A DNA stretch of 64,000 nucleotides from Mucidula mucida. Its lineage: Eukaryota; Basidiomycota; Agaricomycetes; Agaricales; Physalacriaceae. The stretch is taken from assembly GCA_015501055.1 (NCBI GenBank), contig JADNYV010000012.1, positions 310,001 through 374,000 on the forward strand, given 5' to 3'. The position numbers and the translations under genes are program-made. Shown here one piece after another: positions 60,003-64,000 of this stretch. A model generated the notes under the pieces. The model searched no databases, was not told the DNA's origin, and was given only the letters and a program-made list of their open reading frames with translations. How positions within the stretch are numbered: the stretch's first letter is position 1; each line of letters starts with the position of its first letter.

Positions 60003-61555
60003 ATGTCTGCTCGCTATGCTCCTCTTCCCGCGCGGCCAGAACATGATGCCCAGCACGAGATGGATGCAGCTTTCGACGACTCGGACGACGAAGACGATAT
60101 CAATGATGCGTCCGAGTCGCAGCCTCTAAACCCGACGCCTAGTTCGCCGCAGCGCGGTCACCGTTCCATCCCATCAACCCACATCCCGGGGACGTATGAC
60201 TTTGAGAACGTCGACTATGACTACCCGCCGCCGGGCTCACCGCCGCCACCATCTGCCACGGCCTTACCCAATAGCATTGGTAATAGCAATGGTCTCGTTC
60301 CTTCCTTCAATGTTGGTACTTCGAGGGCCGGTCCCAGGAGAGGGTGGTTCCAGCGCACAGCCGGTGCGATACTGCCAACGCCCGTCGTGAGACGGCTTGG
60401 CTTGGCACCACAGCGTCCGGAAGGTGTCATCGGCGGCGGCACCAACAACGATGGCGTCTTTGCCAACGTCACCGCCAAGCCAACACGGCCTATGCGTATT
60501 CAAGATGGTGAGCATCCAATATAATGCGGTCCTTATCGTCTCTCATTCTCGCAAAGGTGACGAGATTCTTGTCGTTCCTGAAGACACTCAAGCAGAGGCA
60601 CCACCCTCATATGCATCGGCGCAGGCAGACTCCGTACCACCTTATTGGGAGACGACTGTTCATGCTCCCTTCTCTCCGGATTCAATGGGTGAACTAATGA
60701 TTGATGCGCTTCCGACGGGCTCTCTCTTCTCATTCCTCTGCAATATGCTGGTTTCCATATCTTTCCAGTTTATTGGCTTCCTTCTTACCTATCTACTCCA
60801 CACTACGCATGCCGCACGTCTCGGGTCGCGCGCTGGACTCGGGGTTACCCTCATACAATATGGCTTTGCTTTACGTGGCCGTCTCGATGATGTTAGTGAC
60901 GGCGAAGGTGGATGGGGCCAATGGAGGTCGGATTCGGCAAATGCTACTTGGCCTTCTGCACCCGATGCTGACTCTATCTTCAACAACGCCACGTCTCCTA
61001 CTGATTCACCATATCCCGGCCTCACGGAGGAACAAGCGGGACAACTTGTCGCCGATGCCACAACAGAATGGCTCTCTTTTTTCCTGATGACAGTTGGTCA
61101 GTTTCACCGTCGTCTCGCATTGTTGCAATCGTTGAACTTTTGTAATAGGTTGGTTTGTGTTACTAACATCCCTACTTGGCTTTTGGCGTGTCAAGCGGTG
61201 GGAGCGCAGTATCATGGCGACCCAACAGACTACTCCCGCCGCCACACCTGAAGGTCAAGGTTCACAGCCCGTCATGACTCAGTTTGAGCGGGCCTTTGGT
61301 CTGCACAGACTGTCCAGTGGAGATTTCTTCCGTCAGGGATTTGTCTTCGGCGGACGAAGAGATGATGAGGATGACGACGACGAAGAAGCTAGGGCTCTCG
61401 CTGCTGCAGAGGAAGGTCATTCCGAAGAGGAGATTGCGCAATTGCTGGCCATAGCGGACGACGATCCCCGCCGTGCGCAATTGGTTCGAGAGGCGCTCGA
61501 AAGAGAGACACAACTCAGCAAGACTTGCGTGCTGCTGGTTTATTGTAGTATTTAA
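60003..61555 (+). CDS. Bsd2/Ndfip-like PY-motif membrane adaptor
   Basis: Bsd2 and NEDD4-family interacting proteins recruit Rsp5-type ubiquitin ligases to membrane cargo such as metal transporters. Exons 60003-60507, 60557-61096 and 61149 to the end. PY-type motifs are PPSYAS and PPYWETT. Three membrane segments follow: LFSFLCNMLVSISFQFIGF, GLGVTLIQYGFAL (a weaker one) and WFVLLTSLLGFWRV. The N-terminus is acidic (DDSDDEDDINDASES). As read, the frame ends at 61555 with an unlikely tail. With one extra base near 61521 it would end at 61549 with a family-like LRAAGLL end. That shift is another homopolymer-type −1. Confidence 0.82.
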
Positions 61556-61775
61556 GTCTACCTTCAATTCTTATACTGTATCTACCAATGACTTCGCTCG
61601 GACTGTCGTATGATTACTATCTGGTCGACTAAGACACATTTTCAAGAAGCGATGGAGGTTATGAGGCAATAGAAGTGTGGCGCAAATTTCTCATTTGGGA
61701 AGCTTACGTCATGCAAAAAATAGCGTTTTTTATGTTAAATCATAAATGATATATATCCATCGATTATCTTGCACG

Positions 61776-62379
61776 ATGTCCACCATCATTCGCAAGGCAG
61801 GCGAGGCAGATGCCTTGTCATTATCGCGTATCTGTCTCCTCACGGCAGACGCAGGCAACTCAGCTGAGCTTTTACACGATTTCGGAGAGCTTCCTGGCCT
61901 TGTATACGCGGTTCCTTATGTGAAAATTCCCGCACATGCTGGGGATTCGTGTTGGAGGACGAAGGAGAAATCGTAGGATACGTTCTAGGATCTGCAGATA
62001 CGCGCCTTTCGAGAGCTACGCCTCTGAACACTGGTGGCCTCCACTCGCAGAGAAATACCCTCCGTCATTGGCCCAGAAGCCGGCAGACGAACGCTACATG
62101 AAGCTATTGAGGAACATGCATACTGCCCCAGACGCGAACATCGCGTTTTCGAAGGCGCATCTTCATATCGATATACTTCCGACATATCAGGGAAAGGGAT
62201 GGGGCAGGAAGTTGATCGAGGCGGCTGTTGAATATCTCAAGAGCATCGATGTGGCGGGCGTGTGGGTAGGCATGGATCCCAAAAATGTCAACGCGCGTAA
62301 ATTCTATGAGCGCTTGGGATTCAAGGTCATCGCGGGGGGAACAGATTCCAATATGGGATTGACATTTGTGGGTCCATAG
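61776..62379 (+). CDS. GNAT-family N-acetyltransferase (two apparent one-base frame breaks)
   Basis: MSTIIRKAGEADALSLSRIC, then ASEHWWPPLAEKYPPSLAQK and HLHIDILPTYQGKGWGRKLI (acetyl-CoA-binding pocket Q/RxxGxG/A), then VWVGMDPKNVNARKFYERLG and FKVIAGG. These are standard for small fungal GNAT acetyltransferases of about 200 residues. Between about 61938 and 62006 the frame changes twice, each time by one missing base. Parts of EDEGEIVGYVLGSADTR are readable in the other register. The ATG at 61776 fits the family; 61746 is another in-frame ATG. The acceptor substrate cannot be told from sequence. Confidence 0.78.
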
Positions 62380-62744
62380 ATCTTCTACATGGGGTCAGAG
62401 CTTCGAACAATGGGTCGAATTACGTGTAAAGCGACGTCGCTGTTTGGGTACAAGGTGTACAATCCAACGTCCTTTTGAGAGAGAAGGTAGCGAGTACAGA
62501 GCATTTTAGGCATAATGGGCAGAATTTGGCCAGTATCCATGGAAGATGCGTGACATGGAGACCTTGTTGACCCAACTTTATGGAGAACAAGAGCTACCAA
62601 ATGCGGCAAAAGAGGACGTGGTCCCACGAATTGGTTGATCTGCAATATAAAGCAGGGAAGGGTCGGAAATCCAACAGACTGAGGCTGCCCACCACTGCCC
62701 ATCATCTCACTCACCTAGCCTTCATTTACGCCACGTCTGCTTCA

Positions 62745-63005
62745 ATGTCGTACTACAACTCATTCTCGTCGTTCGCAACGACGTCTACGTCTGGCACATC
62801 CTCGGCCAGCCCATTCGCCCTCTTCATGCCCAATCAGTCTCCGCGAGACACCCATCTCATGTATGAAGAGCTTGGCCAGCTTTTTCCATCGAAACGCCGA
62901 TCGTCTCTTTCTCCAGAGGAGGATGAGGCAGGTGGAGACGAGAAGAAGATGACAGTCGTCTTGCGCAAAATATTTGGATTCCGGCGAAGGAGGAACTCGT
63001 TCTGA
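62745..63005 (+). CDS. Hypothetical small basic protein (86 aa)
   Basis: An uninterrupted frame from the ATG at 62745: MSYYNSFSSFATTSTSGTSS, then SPRDTHLMYEELGQLFPSKR and an acidic stretch, ending KIFGFRRRRNSF. Composition shifts from Ser/Thr-rich to acidic to basic in a protein-like way. A longer in-frame ATG (62580) is possible but less natural. No family is recognised. Confidence 0.45.
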   Translation: MSYYNSFSSFATTSTSGTSSASPFALFMPNQSPRDTHLMYEELGQLFPSKRRSSLSPEEDEAGGDEKKMTVVLRKIFGFRRRRNSF

Positions 63006-63192
63006 ACGAGCGTTCCTGATACCCATCCCTTCATACACGATTTTCGAGGTCCACATACCATCCTGGACGCGCCATGTCGCGTATCACACAGTTGTCCTTC
63101 ATTCCTTCACCTCCATTCTATACCATATACAAAACCACCATCGTTAGCATGCAAACACACTCCTAATATGTATACATATGTACAACACCTTG

Positions 63193-64000
63193 TCATTTTG
63201 ATAGTCTCTCTAGATACGCATTCCAACCTTCTGTTCGATACCTCATTGCCTGCTCCGCAATCTTGTTCGTCAAGCTAAAGTCTTTCCCGTAGACGCCGCG
63301 ACCAACGATGATAACGTCACATCCCGATTCCAGAACAACTTGACGCGGCGTTCTATACTGCTGGCCCATAGAGTCACCTTTGACGTCGAGGCCGACTCCC
63401 GGAGTAAGGATGAGAAAGTCTTCGTCCTGCGTTGATTCAGAGTCGGAGGCACCGATGCCATCCATACGTCTTTGTGCTATGAAGCCGATGACAAAGTCGC
63501 GGTGTGCGCGCGCCATTCGGACGGCTTCCTCGGTGTATACTCCTTGAGCTAGCGCGCCGGCAGTGCTCATTTCTGAGAGTAGCAGCAAGCCGCGACCCAA
63601 GGGCATACCGACAGAGCGTAGACCGGTGATTATCGAGGGACCGGGTACGGGATGGGCGTTAGTGATGTGCGACCAGCTCGCGATTTTGTGTACGCCACTT
63701 GAGTATTGCAGCGCGACCGTGTTACCTGGCAACGTTTAGAGACGCAGCGGGTTGGTATGGTAGGGGTAGCACCTATATCGGCGAATTTTCTGTCTTCAAA
63801 GATAACAAAGTCATGCTTGGTGCTCAATGCCAGCAGCTCGGTGATGAGGGAAGGTTGGAAGTCTTCGAGGATATCAATGTGCGTCTTGAATGATACAAAG
63901 GTAAGATTCGAGCAGGAAAGGTCGACAGAATCGTTGCCTTTATCAGACAGACGTAGGGCCCGACGGCGTCGATGATAGCGAGAAAGTCGCTGGGTTTGGT
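63193..64000 (-). CDS. URA3: Orotidine-5'-phosphate decarboxylase, C-terminal part (cut by window edge)
   Basis: The enzyme makes UMP, the last step of de novo pyrimidine synthesis. Exon 63938-64000 (and beyond) reads [11 protein letters not shown]; exon 63773-63884 reads [20 protein letters not shown] and [16 protein letters not shown] (catalytic Lys/Asp); exon 63193-63725 reads [90 protein letters not shown] and [13 protein letters not shown], ending LSK at 63193. The intron 63885-63937 begins GC (AAG/GCAACG) and is needed for the frame. The N-terminus lies outside the window. Confidence 0.95.

Overview
The window is nuclear DNA of a filamentous basidiomycete, most likely an Agaricomycete. 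Genes are dense on both strands, are cut by many introns of about 45-60 bp with GTRNGT donors and CTNAY-AG 3' ends, and encode typical fungal proteins. I found no tRNA, rRNA, CRISPR array, intact transposon or secondary-metabolite cluster.

Layout, left to right. 1-371: start of the cytosolic phenylalanyl-tRNA synthetase alpha subunit (-). 540-3145: frame-broken hexose transporter (-). 4770-5066: possible small membrane protein. 5612-9063: farnesyl diphosphate synthase (+) tail-to-tail with the GARP tethering subunit Vps52 (-). 9232-11133: uncharacterised charged protein (-). 12067-13974: Rpn11 (+) tail-to-tail with mitoribosomal protein S18 (-). 14372-20204: Rim15-type PAS/kinase/receiver protein (+). 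20708-22891: ubiquitin-interacting-motif protein (+). 23132-25468: PP1 regulator Ypi1 (+) and threonine aldolase (-). 26297-28437: ferric reductase with a broken 3' half (-). 29799-32189: THO subunit 7 (+) and RNase Z (-), whose stop codons lie 20 bp apart. 32535-33686: F-box protein (+). 34608-36274: STK32/YANK-like AGC kinase (+). 36894-45319: two RhoGEFs tail-to-tail. 46011-47602: Grr1/AMN1-like LRR protein (-). 47741-48065: small membrane protein (+). 48176-51676: amidohydrolase (-). 51795-53878: Reb1-like Myb protein (-). 54049-55382: secreted intradiol-dioxygenase-like protein (-). 56372-57199: C2H2 protein (+). 57548-59768: secreted GH125 mannosidase (+). 60003-61555: Bsd2/Ndfip-like PY adaptor (+). 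61776-62379: GNAT acetyltransferase (+). 62745-63005: small protein (+). 63193-64000: 3' part of URA3 (-).

Most genes are housekeeping or signalling genes and do not form a functional cluster. Loose themes are nutrient signalling (Rim15, Ypi1), ubiquitin handling (Rpn11, UIM protein, F-box/LRR proteins, Bsd2-like), Rho GTPase control (two RhoGEFs) and uptake or secreted enzymes (transporter, ferric reductase, dioxygenase, GH125).

Two genome-level signals stand out. First, many otherwise conserved genes need one extra base, usually in a short homopolymer, to stay in frame. This suggests either base-level assembly errors or real decay, and it is densest in the hexose transporter and the ferric reductase. 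Second, at least three genes (RPN11, threonine aldolase, URA3) are best explained by GC-AG introns. I did not find a convincing previously undescribed biological system.
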